From Agromyces badenianii (lineage in GTDB: Bacteria; Actinomycetota; Actinomycetes; Actinomycetales; Microbacteriaceae), in contig NZ_CP028913.1 of the NCBI RefSeq assembly GCF_003070885.1, positions 1,922,001 through 1,986,000 on the forward strand: DNA of 64,000 nucleotides, read 5' to 3'. Shown one piece after another: positions 15,253 through 24,339 of the stretch. Position 1 is the first letter of the stretch, and every line of letters begins with the position of its first letter. The notes beneath the pieces were generated by a model, which was not told where the DNA came from, did no database searches, and saw nothing but the letters and a program-made list of their open reading frames with translations. The position numbers and the translations under genes are program-made.

Positions 15253-16026
15253 TCAGCTTGCGGAGCGCACCGGGTTCGACAGCGTTCCGAGGCCCGTCAC
15301 GCTGACCTCGACCGTGTCGCCGTCGACGATCGGGCCGACGCCCGCCGGCGTGCCCGTGAGGATGACGTCGCCGGGCAGCAGGGTGAAGACGCTCGAGGCG
15401 TACGCCACGATGGCCGCGACCGAGTGCACCAGGTCGGCGAGACTCCCCTGCTGCCTGAGCTCGCCGTTCACGCTCGTCTCGATCGTGCCCGCCTCGAAGT
15501 CGACGTCGGTGTCGATCACCGGGCCGAGCGGGCAGAACGAGTCGAAGCCCTTGGCACGGGTCCACTGCCCATCGCGCTGCTGCAGGTCGCGCGCGGTGAC
15601 ATCGTTGGCGATCGTGTAGCCGAAGATGTAGTCAGCGGCATCCGTCTCGGCGACGTTCTTCGCGATGCGTCCGATGATCACCGCGAGCTCCCCCTCGTGC
15701 ACGACGCGCTCGCTCTGGCGCGGCAGCACGATCGCATCGCCGGGGCCGACGACCGAGGTGTTCGGCTTGAGGAACAACAGCGGCTCGGCCGGCGCCTCGC
15801 CGCCCATCTCGGCCGCGTGCTCACGATAGTTCTTGCCGACCGCGACCACCTTCGACCGCGGAATCACGGGTGCGAGCAGCTTCGCCTCGGCGAGCTTCAC
15901 CCGCTCGCCGGTGGGCTCGTAGCCCGCGAACATGGGGTCGGCCTTCAGCACGACGAGCTCGTGCTCCTCTTCGTCGACGATGCCGAATGCGATGGTGTCG
16001 TCGTGGCTGAAACGCGCGATCTTCAT
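15253..16026 (-). CDS. Fumarylacetoacetate hydrolase family protein
   Basis: A 257-residue FAH-superfamily enzyme. It has the small N-terminal domain (MKIARFSHDD), the metal-ligand region HEGELAVIIG, IANDVTARDLQ, and the active-site loop LTGTPAGVG. Members hydrolyse or decarboxylate beta-keto acids such as acylpyruvates or homoprotocatechuate products, using Mg2+ or Mn2+. It lies 77 bases after ilvE on the same strand, so it may be co-transcribed with leuB-ilvE. The exact reaction is not settled by sequence. Confidence 0.88.
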   Translation of the reverse strand: MKIARFSHDDTIAFGIVDEEEHELVVLKADPMFAGYEPTGERVKLAEAKLLAPVIPRSKVVAVGKNYREHAAEMGGEAPAEPLLFLKPNTSVVGPGDAIVLPRQSERVVHEGELAVIIGRIAKNVAETDAADYIFGYTIANDVTARDLQQRDGQWTRAKGFDSFCPLGPVIDTDVDFEAGTIETSVNGELRQQGSLADLVHSVAAIVAYASSVFTLLPGDVILTGTPAGVGPIVDGDTVEVSVTGLGTLSNPVRSAS

Positions 16027-16103
16027 GCCTTCACACTACCGGCGGGGCGTGCGGGCTCAGCCGCGTCGCCGCCGGCAGCGGTGCCCGTCAGGAGCGGCGC
16101 CCG

Positions 16104-17219
16104 TCAGGCGTCGAGTCGCGTCAGCCAGCCGTGTCGGTCTTCGATGCGGCCGTACTGGATGTCGGTGAGCTCCTGACGCAGCGCGAGCGCGAGCGCGGAT
16201 GCCTCGGTGCCCGCGTGCACGATCTCGAAATCGGTGCCGAGCAGACGCCCGATGGGCACGACGACCGCGGCGGTTCCGCAGGCGAACGCCCCGACGATCT
16301 CGCCCGAAGCGGCGCCGCTGCGCCACTCGTCGAGCGGCACGGCCCGGCGCTCCACCACGTGCCCGCGGTCGGTCGCGAGCTGCAGGATCGAATCGCGCGT
16401 GATGCCCTCAAGGATCGAGTCCGATTCGGGCGTCACGAGGGTGCCGTCGCGCTTGACCAGCACGATGTTCATGCCGCCGAGCTCCTCGAGGTTGCCCTCG
16501 TCGTCGAGGAACGCCACCTGCTGGCATCCCTTCTCGTAGGCCTCGGCCTGCGGCAGCAGGCTCGACGCGTAGTTGCCGCCGGTCTTCGCGGCCCCGGTGC
16601 CGCCCTTGCCCGCGCGCGCGTACTGCGTCGAGAGCCAGATGTTCACGGGCTCGACACCGCCCGCGAAGTAGGCGCCGGCGGGGCTCGCGATCACGTAGTA
16701 GTTGACCTTCTTCGCGGGGCGCACGCCGAGGAACGCCTCTTTCGCGAACATGAACGGCCGAAGGTAGAGGCTCGTCTCGGGTGCGCTCGGCACCCAGTCG
16801 GCGTCGACGGCGATGATCCGCTGCAACGACTCGATGAAGATCTCGCTCGGCAGCTCGGGCAGCGCCATGCGCCGGGCGGAGCGCTGCATGCGCGCCGCGT
16901 TCTCGTAGGGCCGGAACGTGTGGATCGACCCGTCGGCATGCCGGTAGGCCTTCATGCCCTCGAAGATCTCCTGCGCGTAGTGCAGCACCGCGGCAGCGGG
17001 ATCGAGCGAGATCGGGCCGTACGGCGAGACGCGCGGGCGATGCCAGCCGCCCTTCTCCGACCAGCAGATGTCGACCATGTGGTCGGTGAAGTGGTTGCCG
17101 AAGCCGGGGTCGGCGAGGATCGCTTCGCGCTCGGCGGGCGTCTTCGCCTGCTCGTTGCGGGTGACCTGCCAGATGAGTCCGGCGGCGGACGGGGCTTGGA
17201 GCGGGAGGTTGATCGTCAT
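16104..17219 (-). CDS. ilvE: Branched-chain amino acid aminotransferase
   Basis: A 371-residue class IV aminotransferase that makes valine, leucine and isoleucine from their keto acids with glutamate. The PLP lysine is in TGAAKTGGNYA, with GTAAVVVPIG near the C-terminus. Length and the extended N-terminus match the long actinobacterial BCAT subgroup. ATG at 17219 has AAGGAC upstream. It follows leuB by 23 bases on the same strand. This agrees with the BCAA genes at 25-30 kb, although the two clusters are separate. Confidence 0.95.
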   Translation of the reverse strand: MTINLPLQAPSAAGLIWQVTRNEQAKTPAEREAILADPGFGNHFTDHMVDICWSEKGGWHRPRVSPYGPISLDPAAAVLHYAQEIFEGMKAYRHADGSIHTFRPYENAARMQRSARRMALPELPSEIFIESLQRIIAVDADWVPSAPETSLYLRPFMFAKEAFLGVRPAKKVNYYVIASPAGAYFAGGVEPVNIWLSTQYARAGKGGTGAAKTGGNYASSLLPQAEAYEKGCQQVAFLDDEGNLEELGGMNIVLVKRDGTLVTPESDSILEGITRDSILQLATDRGHVVERRAVPLDEWRSGAASGEIVGAFACGTAAVVVPIGRLLGTDFEIVHAGTEASALALALRQELTDIQYGRIEDRHGWLTRLDA

Positions 17220-17242
17220 GATGTGTCCTTCGGTGCGCGGGT

Positions 17243-18304
17243 TCAGTCGAGTGCGCTGATGCGGGCGGCGATGGCGTCGCCGACCTCGGAAGTCGTTCGG
17301 CGGGCGGTGCCGCGGTCGGCGATGTCGGCGACGACGGCTCGCTGCACCCTCCGCGCGGCATCAGCCCGGCCGAGGTGGTCGAGCAGGAGCGCGACGGAGA
17401 GGATCGCCGCGGTGGGGTCGGCGATGCCCTTGCCGGCGATGTCGGGGGCCGAGCCGTGCACGGGTTCGAACATGCTCGGGAACCGGCCGTCGGGGTTGAT
17501 GTTGCCCGAGGCCGCCAGGCCGATGCCGCCGCTGATCGCGCCGGCCAGGTCGGTGAGGATGTCGCCGAAGAGGTTGTCGGTGACGATGACGTCGAACCTC
17601 GCCGGGTCGGTCACGAGGAAGATCGTCGCGGCGTCGACGTGCAGGTAGTCGACGGCGACCTCGGGGAACTCGGCGGCGACGGCGTCGACCGTGCGCTTCC
17701 AGAGGGAGCCCGCGAAGACGAGCACGTTCGTCTTGTGCACGAGCGTGAGCTTCTTGCGAGGCCGGGCGGATGCCGCCGCGAACGCGTAGCGCACGACCCG
17801 CTCGACGCCGTAGGCGGTGTTCACCGAGACCTCGTTGGCGACCTCGGCCGGGGTGCCGACGCGGATCGCGCCGCCGTTGCCGACGTAGGGCCCCTCGGTG
17901 CCCTCGCGCACGACGACGAAGTCGACGTCGCCCGGTGCCGCCAGGGGGCTCGCGACGCCGGGGTACAGCACCGACGGCCGCAGGTTCACGTAGTGGTCGA
18001 GCTCGAAGCGGAGTCGCAGCAGCAGCCCGCGCTCGATGTTGGCACCCGCGAGCCGCGGGTCGCCGGGAACGCCGCCGACAGCGCCGAGGAGGATCGCGTC
18101 GTGGCCCTTGATCGACTCGAGGTCGTCGTCGGTCAGCACGTCGCCGGTCTCGAGGTAGCGGGCGGCGCCCAAGGAGAACGCGGTCTGCTCGAACACGACC
18201 TCTGCACCCTCGGTCGCTGCCGTGAGCGCCTTCAGCGCCTCGGTGACGACTTCGGGCCCGATGCCATCACCGGGAATGACCGCGAGCTTGACCGTGTCGA
18301 CCAT
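17243..18304 (-). CDS. leuB: 3-isopropylmalate dehydrogenase
   Basis: A 353-residue NAD-dependent decarboxylating dehydrogenase of leucine synthesis. Visible features are the N-terminal [11 protein letters not shown], the substrate loop with RxxxLxxR-like arginines ([13 protein letters not shown]), the metal-binding [13 protein letters not shown] and the NAD loop [19 protein letters not shown] at 18304 has a strong AAGGAG. First gene of the likely leuB-ilvE(-FAH) unit. No leader peptide or attenuator was seen upstream. Confidence 0.95.
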   Translation of the reverse strand: MVDTVKLAVIPGDGIGPEVVTEALKALTAATEGAEVVFEQTAFSLGAARYLETGDVLTDDDLESIKGHDAILLGAVGGVPGDPRLAGANIERGLLLRLRFELDHYVNLRPSVLYPGVASPLAAPGDVDFVVVREGTEGPYVGNGGAIRVGTPAEVANEVSVNTAYGVERVVRYAFAAASARPRKKLTLVHKTNVLVFAGSLWKRTVDAVAAEFPEVAVDYLHVDAATIFLVTDPARFDVIVTDNLFGDILTDLAGAISGGIGLAASGNINPDGRFPSMFEPVHGSAPDIAGKGIADPTAAILSVALLLDHLGRADAARRVQRAVVADIADRGTARRTTSEVGDAIAARISALD

Positions 18305-18388
18305 GGATTCTCCTTCGTGCGCCTGCCCTCCCAGCGTACTGGCCGCACACCCGCGTGACACCAGCGATGCCATCGACCTCGACTCGGC

Positions 18389-20017
18389 TCAGTCGTGAAC
18401 GGCCGAAGACTTCGGGTTCCGCAGGGCGATAGCCGCCACGATCGCGGCGGCGACCATGAGCGCGACCCCGATGAGCGAGGTGATCACGACGCCCTCATCG
18501 AAGGCGAGGGCCGCGGATGCCGCGAGCTGCTCGCCGATCGCCCCTGGCAGTCGTTCGGCGACCGTGGCGGCGCCGGCGAGCGTCTCGCTCGCCGCCGACG
18601 CCTGTGCTGCGCTCAAGGCGGCGGGCAACTCGATCGCGGCGCGGTAGTGCGCCGCGAGGATCGACCCGAGCACCGCGGTGCCGAGGACCGCGCCGAGCTC
18701 GTACGCCGTCTCGGAGACGGCCGAGGCCGCACCGGCCTTCTCGGGCGCAGCACTCGAGAGGATGAGCTCGTTGGAGACCGTCTCGGCTGCGCCGATGCCG
18801 ACGCCGAGCAGCACGAAGGCGACGACCACGGGAGCGATCGAGTCGGGCGTCGCGAAGAACGCGATGATCGCGTAGCCGCCTGCCGAGAGCAGGAGCGCCA
18901 CCGGCACGAGCACACGCGGTCGCACCCGCCTGGCGATCGGCACCACCGCCAGGCCCGCGATGATCATGGCGACGAGCCCGGGCAGCAGGGCGAGGCCCGC
19001 GGCGACGGGCGTCAGGCCGGCGATGAGCTGCAGGTGCTGCGACACGAAGTAGAGGAACCCCACGAGTGCGATGACGCTGAAGAGGTTCACGAGCACCGCA
19101 CCACCGAACGACCCCTGCTGGAACAGCCGCACGTCGAGCATCGGCGAGCGGCTCTTCAGCTGCCGCCGGACGAACCAGACCCCGCAGAAGAGACCCACCA
19201 CGATCGCCGGGATGCCGAAACCCGAGATGCCGTCGGTGGCGAGCGACTTGATGCCGAAGACCACGGGAACCATCGTGGCGAGCGAGAGGAGGGTGCTCGG
19301 CACGTCGATGCGGCCGGGCGCCGGGTCGCGACTCTCGGGGATGAGCAGCGGCACGAGCACCAGCATCGGCACGAGCACCGGCACCGCGAGCAGGAACACC
19401 GAACCCCAGTGGAAGTGCTCGAGCAACAGGCCGCCCACCAGCGGGCCGAGTGCGCTGCCGGCGGCGAAGCCGGACGCCCAGATCGCGATCGCCAGGCGCC
19501 GCTGCTCGCGTTCGACGAACACGGTGCGCAGCAGCGACAGGGTCGAGGGCATGAGCATGGCGCCGAAGAAGCCGAGGGCGGCCCGCGAGGCGATGAGCGC
19601 TTCGGCGGTGGGCGCGAACGCGGCGACGATCGAGAGCAGGGCGAAGCCGACCGAGCCGATCAGGAGCATGCGGCGACGGCCGAAGCGGTCGCCGGCACTG
19701 CCCATCGCGACGAGGAGACCGGCGAGCACGAGCGGGTAGGCGTCGATGATCCAGAGCTGCTGGGCGGCGCTCGGCGCGAGATCGCGGGAGATCGCGGGCA
19801 GGGCGAAGCTCAGCACCGTGTTGTCGACCGAGACGAGCAGCACGGGCAGCATGAGCACGGCGAGCGCGACCCAGGCTCGGCGGGGCGCACGGGGCGCACG
19901 GGGCGCACGCGGCGCGCCGGCCGAGAGGGTCGTGTGCGCCGCTGCTGCCGCAAGCGCCGAGGCATCCGTCGATCGCAGTGCACCGCTTGCGCCGGCCTGT
20001 TTGGTGTCGTTCGTCAT
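18389..20017 (-). CDS. MFS drug/solute exporter, DHA2-like (14 helices)
   Basis: A 542-residue major facilitator protein with about 14 predicted membrane helices, as in the DHA2 (EmrB/QacA-like) branch. Family marks are ISRDLAPSAAQQLWIIDAYPL in helix 2 (DAYPLVLAG), GSAGDRFGRRRML between helices 2 and 3, and RAALGFFGAMLMPSTLS. A soluble N-tail of about 45 residues contains a repeated Ala-Pro-Arg encoded by a 9-bp microsatellite (19882-19909). ATG at 20017 is chosen for GGAAG at 20025-20021. Probably a proton-driven efflux pump repressed by the divergent TetR gene through the operator at 20029-20056. Confidence 0.88.
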   Translation of the reverse strand: MTNDTKQAGASGALRSTDASALAAAAAHTTLSAGAPRAPRAPRAPRRAWVALAVLMLPVLLVSVDNTVLSFALPAISRDLAPSAAQQLWIIDAYPLVLAGLLVAMGSAGDRFGRRRMLLIGSVGFALLSIVAAFAPTAEALIASRAALGFFGAMLMPSTLSLLRTVFVEREQRRLAIAIWASGFAAGSALGPLVGGLLLEHFHWGSVFLLAVPVLVPMLVLVPLLIPESRDPAPGRIDVPSTLLSLATMVPVVFGIKSLATDGISGFGIPAIVVGLFCGVWFVRRQLKSRSPMLDVRLFQQGSFGGAVLVNLFSVIALVGFLYFVSQHLQLIAGLTPVAAGLALLPGLVAMIIAGLAVVPIARRVRPRVLVPVALLLSAGGYAIIAFFATPDSIAPVVVAFVLLGVGIGAAETVSNELILSSAAPEKAGAASAVSETAYELGAVLGTAVLGSILAAHYRAAIELPAALSAAQASAASETLAGAATVAERLPGAIGEQLAASAALAFDEGVVITSLIGVALMVAAAIVAAIALRNPKSSAVHD

Positions 20018-20028
20018 GTCGCTTCCCA

Positions 20029-20056
20029 TTACTATACCGTCCAGCCGGTATAGTAA
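20029..20056. promoter_or_regulatory. TetR operator overlapping divergent promoters
   Basis: A perfect inverted repeat: TTACTATACCG (20029-20039), spacer TCCAGC, CGGTATAGTAA (20046-20056). It lies 12 bases before the MFS start and 38 bases before the TetR start. Each arm contains TATAGT reading outward, a good -10 hexamer for each gene, so a bound dimer would block both promoters. Confidence 0.75.
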
Positions 20057-20094
20057 CAGATGATGACCGCCTTCCACGAAGTAGCATCAGGCTC

Positions 20095-20652
20095 ATGAGC
20101 CGACCACCCGCCGCCCGCGACGCCGTGCTCGACGCCTTCGAGCGCTTGATCATCCGCGACGGCGAACGCGCGGCGACGCTCGAGGCGACCGCCCGGGAGG
20201 CCGGGGTCTCCAAGGGCGGCCTGCTCTACCACTTCGCCTCGCGCGACGCCCTCATCGGCGGCCTGGCCGAACGCCTGCGACTGCTCGTCGACGACGACGT
20301 GGAACGCATCGCCACCGCCCCCGAGGGCGCGATCTCCTACTTCGTTCGCTCCTCGATCGCACTCGAGACGCCCCTCGATCGTGCCTTCGTCGCGACCGTG
20401 CGGCTCGCCCAGGGCGGCAACCGAGACGCCGCCCGAGCCATCGACGAGGTGCGCGACCGATGGCTCGAAGAGATCGGGCGGCACACCGGCGACCCCACGC
20501 TCGCGCTCGCGATCGCGCTCATCGGCGATGGCCTCTACTACCACTCGGCGCTCCGAAACGACGACGAGCCCAGTGCGGGCGACCCGGTGGATCCCGCCGC
20601 AATGGACTCGCTCGTCGCGCTCCTCGAGCGCTTGGCTTCGGAGAAGCCGTGA
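20095..20652 (+). CDS. TetR-family repressor of the MFS exporter
   Basis: A 185-residue TetR regulator. The helix-turn-helix lies at about 23-45 (TLEATAREAGVSKGGLLYHF), with the typical LLYHFASRDALIGGL run into helix 4, and a variable ligand domain follows. ATG at 20095 puts the HTH at the usual place. The palindrome in the shared gap strongly suggests it represses both itself and the MFS pump. The inducer is unknown. Convergent with serA, whose stop is 9 bases away. Confidence 0.9.
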   Translation: MSRPPAARDAVLDAFERLIIRDGERAATLEATAREAGVSKGGLLYHFASRDALIGGLAERLRLLVDDDVERIATAPEGAISYFVRSSIALETPLDRAFVATVRLAQGGNRDAARAIDEVRDRWLEEIGRHTGDPTLALAIALIGDGLYYHSALRNDDEPSAGDPVDPAAMDSLVALLERLASEKP

Positions 20653-20661
20653 ATCGACGGG

Positions 20662-22251
20662 TTACTCCGTGATGTCGACCTCGACGAAGAGGCTCGCCTC
20701 GATCGCCTCACGCACGCGTTCGAGCACCTCGGCGGGCACCGGCGAGTCGACCGTCAGCACGCTGAGCGCCTGGCCGCCCGCTTCACGCCGCGCGATCTGC
20801 ATGCCGGCGATGTTGATGCCGGCTTCGCCGAACTCCCGGCCGTAGACCGCGACGATGCCGGGCCGGTCGGTGTACTCCATGATGATGTGGGTGGTCGCGA
20901 TCGGCACCTCGAGTTCGTAGCCGTCGACCCCGACGAGCTTCTCGATCTGCTTCGGCCCGGTGAGCGTGCCGGCGACGGAGACCTGACGCCCATCGGCCAG
21001 CGCGCCGGTGAGCGTGATGACGTTGCGGTACTCGAGCGACTCGGGTGCCGTGATCAGGCGCACGTCGACGCCGCGCTGCTCGGCGAGGAGCGGCGCATTG
21101 ACGTACGACACCGTCTCGCTCACGACGTTGGTGAAGACGCCCTTCAGGGCGGCAAGCTTCAGGGCGCTGACGTCGTAGTCGACGAGCTCGCCGCGCACCT
21201 CGACGTCGAGGCTCGTCAGCGGACCGTTCGCGATGCCGGCGAAGAGCTGGCCGAGCTTCTCGACGAGCGGGATGCCGGGGCGCACGTAGGGGTCGATGAC
21301 GCCGCCGGCGACGTTGACGGCGTCGGGCACGAGTTCGCCGGCGAGCGCGAGCCGCACCGACTTCGCGACCGAGATGCCCGCCTTCTCTTGCGCCTCATCG
21401 GTCGAGGCGCCGAGGTGCGGGGTCACGACGATGTTCGGCAGCCCGAGCAGCGGCGAGTCGCGCGGCGGCTCCGAGACGAACACGTCGACGGCGGCACCCG
21501 CGATCGTGCGGTTCACGAGCGCGTCGTGCAGCGCGTCTTCGTCGATGAGGCCGCCCCGCGCGACGTTCACCACGAACGCGGTGGGCTTCATGCGCGCGAG
21601 CTGCTCGGTGCCGATCATGCCCGTGGTCTCGGGCGTCTTCGGCATGTGGATCGTGATGAAGTCGCTCTGCTCGAGCAGCTCGTCGAGACTCACCGTCTGC
21701 ACACCCAGCTGCTGGGCGCGCGCCGCAGTGATGTAGGGGTCGTAGGCGATGACGTTCGTGCCGAATGCCTGCAGACGTGTCGCGATGAGCGCGCCGATGC
21801 GCCCGAGGCCGATGATGCCGACGGTCTTCTCGTAGAGTTCGACGCCGGTGTACGCCGACCGCTTCCACTCCCCCTGTGCGAGCGCGGCGTGCGCCGCAGG
21901 GATGTGTCGGGCGAGGCTCAGGATGTGGCCGACCGTGAGTTCGGCCGCCGAGATGATGTTCGACGTGGGCGCGTTGACGACCATGACGCCGGCGGCCGTC
22001 GCGGCCTTGATGTCGACGTTGTCGAGGCCGACACCGGCGCGGGCGACGACCTTGAGCTTCGGTGCCGCGGCGATCGCCTCGGCGTCGACCTTGGTCGCCG
22101 AGCGCACGAGGATCGCGTCGGCGTCGGCCAGCGCCGCGAGCAGCGCGGGCCGATCGGTACCGTCGACCGACCTGACGTCGAAGTCGGGGCCGAGCGCCTC
22201 GACAGTGGCGGGCGAGAGTTCTTCAGCGATCAGCACGACCGGCTTTGACAC
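20662..22251 (-). CDS. serA: D-3-phosphoglycerate dehydrogenase
   Basis: A 529-residue NAD-dependent first enzyme of serine synthesis. The Rossmann motif is GIIGLGRIGALIA, the arginine motif VNVARGGLIDEDAL, and the catalytic region VTPHLGASTDEAQ. An intervening (ASB) domain and a C-terminal ACT domain (IIMEYTDRPGIVAVYG) mark the long actinobacterial form that serine can inhibit. GTG at 22251 is chosen because GAAGGA lies 7 bases upstream; the ATG at 22278 has no SD. Its 130-base leader shows no recognisable riboswitch. Confidence 0.95.
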   Translation of the reverse strand: MSKPVVLIAEELSPATVEALGPDFDVRSVDGTDRPALLAALADADAILVRSATKVDAEAIAAAPKLKVVARAGVGLDNVDIKAATAAGVMVVNAPTSNIISAAELTVGHILSLARHIPAAHAALAQGEWKRSAYTGVELYEKTVGIIGLGRIGALIATRLQAFGTNVIAYDPYITAARAQQLGVQTVSLDELLEQSDFITIHMPKTPETTGMIGTEQLARMKPTAFVVNVARGGLIDEDALHDALVNRTIAGAAVDVFVSEPPRDSPLLGLPNIVVTPHLGASTDEAQEKAGISVAKSVRLALAGELVPDAVNVAGGVIDPYVRPGIPLVEKLGQLFAGIANGPLTSLDVEVRGELVDYDVSALKLAALKGVFTNVVSETVSYVNAPLLAEQRGVDVRLITAPESLEYRNVITLTGALADGRQVSVAGTLTGPKQIEKLVGVDGYELEVPIATTHIIMEYTDRPGIVAVYGREFGEAGINIAGMQIARREAGGQALSVLTVDSPVPAEVLERVREAIEASLFVEVDITE

Positions 22252-22386
22252 GAACGATTCCTTCGGGGAGATGCGCACGCACGACGCTGCGACTTTGCGG
22301 TGGGATGCGCCACACGCCGTCGGGGCGCCTATCCGATCACTCTACTGGAGCCGCCATGCGGCGTCCGTTGTGTGACGCCCGGCGCA

Positions 22387-22776
22387 TCATGAGAAGTCGA
22401 GGCCGCCGAGATCGAAGAGCGCGGAGAGGTCGGCGGAGAGCACCTGCACGAGCGCGTACCCCGCGAGGAAGAGCACGACCTGGGCGAGCGGACCGCGGTG
22501 CCGGGCCAGGCCGAACGCCGCTCCGAAGACGAGGAACGGCACGGCGATGCCGATCACGAGGAGCGTCACTCCGTAGCCAGTCAAGGCCACGCCGAGTTCG
22601 CCGGCGTAGAGGTTCAGGCCGACGAGGTTGCCGACCGCCTCCCACACGTCGTAGGCGTAGACCACGCCGAACACGACGGCGATCGTGATCGCGAGCCAGA
22701 GCGGCGTCACGGCTCGCGCGCGCGTCTCGGCGACGGCCTGGGTGCTCGAACCGCTGGGTGCGGATGCCTCGGTCAT
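22387..22776 (-). CDS. Hypothetical three-helix membrane protein
   Basis: A 129-residue protein with a 22-residue polar N-tail and three or four hydrophobic helices (about 26-46, 62-82, 96-113). No family was recognised. It is the last gene of a leftward unit (cutC, 24339, 23266, this), starting 1 base after the preceding stop, so it is surely co-translated with it. Likely a small actinobacterial membrane protein; role unknown. Confidence 0.7.
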   Translation of the reverse strand: MTEASAPSGSSTQAVAETRARAVTPLWLAITIAVVFGVVYAYDVWEAVGNLVGLNLYAGELGVALTGYGVTLLVIGIAVPFLVFGAAFGLARHRGPLAQVVLFLAGYALVQVLSADLSALFDLGGLDFS

Positions 22777-22777
22777 C

Positions 22778-23266
22778 TCAACCTCGCAACAGGAACGGGA
22801 CGGGAACGAGGAGCACCGCGCCCGCGATCAGCCAGATGAGTCGCGCGCGCCGGTGGTCGGAGCCGAGCCAGAGCACCGCGCCGAACCACAGCGGAGCAGC
22901 GAGCACGGCGCACCACGCGCCGAGCGTGTACATGAACTGCGCGACGGGATCCGCGAGGACGGGCGACGGCGCGAGCGCCGTGATCAACCAGCCGATGGCG
23001 TACAACAGATAGACGCCGCCCAGCACTCCGAGCGCGACGAGCTCGGCCGAGCCCGTCTGCGGCGAGGCATCCACTGCGCCTGAGGGATCTGCGGCCGAAC
23101 CGGCAGCATCGTCGCGGTCGGCGGGCTCGCGGTCGCGGTCGCCGGGCGATCCGGCGTCGGGGTGATCGATGCTCGCGGGGGTGCCGACGGCCTTCCAGCC
23201 GGGCGCCAGGGTCGGATCGTCGTCGCCCTCCCAGCGCAGCGCATCGTCGTCGGGATCACGGGTCAT
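22778..23266 (-). CDS. Hypothetical membrane protein with acidic N-terminal tail
   Basis: A 162-residue protein. The first 75 residues are soluble and very acidic (DPDDDALRWEGDDDPTLAPGW, then Asp/Pro/Ala linker) and are followed by three membrane helices. The WKAVGTP region recalls short tails seen in actinobacterial DUF proteins but no family can be named. ATG at 23266 starts at the beginning of the conserved-looking part; the upstream extension is arginine-rich shadow sequence. It sits 26 bases after the 24339 gene. Confidence 0.7.
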   Translation of the reverse strand: MTRDPDDDALRWEGDDDPTLAPGWKAVGTPASIDHPDAGSPGDRDREPADRDDAAGSAADPSGAVDASPQTGSAELVALGVLGGVYLLYAIGWLITALAPSPVLADPVAQFMYTLGAWCAVLAAPLWFGAVLWLGSDHRRARLIWLIAGAVLLVPVPFLLRG

Positions 23267-23292
23267 GCTCACCACCCTAGCGACCGAGCGGC

Positions 23293-24339
23293 TCACGGCA
23301 CGGGCAGGCATCGCCCGTCGACCCGCGGTTGCACGACGCCGAACGCGAAGTCGATCTTCGCCGACTGCACGCCGCTCAGCTCGCCGCCGCCCAGCAACGG
23401 TTCGCCGTGCAGCGGCTCGACGGTTCCGAGTCCAGCACCCTGCCACGCGGCCACGATCCGATCGGCGGCGGCGAGGTTGCGCTCGGTGACCTCGCGATCG
23501 TGCTCGTCGCTCGTCGTGTCGGTGATGACCCCCGTCGTGAACTCACCGGCCAGCGTCAGCATGACGCCCTGCTCGCACGCGACCTCCACGACCGTGAACG
23601 GCTGGGTCGCCGACCAGCTCGCGGACGCACCGGCCGCACCGACGGCGACCTCGGCGAGCGACTCGAACTGACTGCGCGCCTCATCGAGCGTCGGGAGCGG
23701 ACGGTCGGGCGGCACCGACTCCCCGAAGTCGGGGCCCTCGGCCGGCGCCTCGGTACCGGGTATCGGTCCGGCGTCGAACCCGGTCGACGACGGGACGGGC
23801 CGAACCACGGGCACCGCGGACGCCGTGCACACCACGCCGATCGAGCACACGACGGCGAGCAGCAGCCGCACGAGCACCGGTCGCCACTGCCCGACCGGGC
23901 GCGCCAGTTCCCGCCGGTGGGCGATCAACGGCACGATGGCCGCCGTCGGGAGCCAGACCCACGCCGAGACGGGGGTGACCAGGCCCGTGACGACCCCGAA
24001 CGCGAGCAGCGAGGGAGTCGAGAGCACGAGCCCGCCGGTCGGCACCAGGATGTTCTCGACGCCCTGACGCCATCCCAGTGCGCGACAGACCGCGAGCGAG
24101 GCGGCAGCGCCCACGCCGCCGGCTGCTGCGGCCGCCGCGATGGTCGCCGGCCACTCCACCGGCGCACGACCGATTCCGGCGAGCGCCGGAACGCACAGGC
24201 CGAGCACGACGACGACCGCGGCGACCGCGGCACCGAGCAGGATGCTGCGGCCCGCGACCTGCGCGGCGGCGAGCAGGATGCCGTCGGCATCGTGGTCGGG
24301 AGGCAGCCGCACCGGAATCGGCGGCGGCCCCACGGTCAT
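23293..24339 (-). CDS. Hypothetical polytopic membrane protein with extracytoplasmic domain
   Basis: A 348-residue protein. Four to five membrane helices occupy about 20-190, followed by a Pro-rich linker (about 195-230) and a soluble C-terminal domain of about 120 residues, presumably outside the cell. That domain has conserved-looking SWSATQPFTVVEVACEQG and a Cys pair (C of VACEQG and of GRCLPVP) that could form a disulfide. No family was recognised. Its ATG overlaps the cutC stop by 4 bases, so it is translationally coupled to cutC. This link hints at metal handling but nothing in the protein shows it. Confidence 0.68.
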   Translation of the reverse strand: MTVGPPPIPVRLPPDHDADGILLAAAQVAGRSILLGAAVAAVVVVLGLCVPALAGIGRAPVEWPATIAAAAAAGGVGAAASLAVCRALGWRQGVENILVPTGGLVLSTPSLLAFGVVTGLVTPVSAWVWLPTAAIVPLIAHRRELARPVGQWRPVLVRLLLAVVCSIGVVCTASAVPVVRPVPSSTGFDAGPIPGTEAPAEGPDFGESVPPDRPLPTLDEARSQFESLAEVAVGAAGASASWSATQPFTVVEVACEQGVMLTLAGEFTTGVITDTTSDEHDREVTERNLAAADRIVAAWQGAGLGTVEPLHGEPLLGGGELSGVQSAKIDFAFGVVQPRVDGRCLPVP

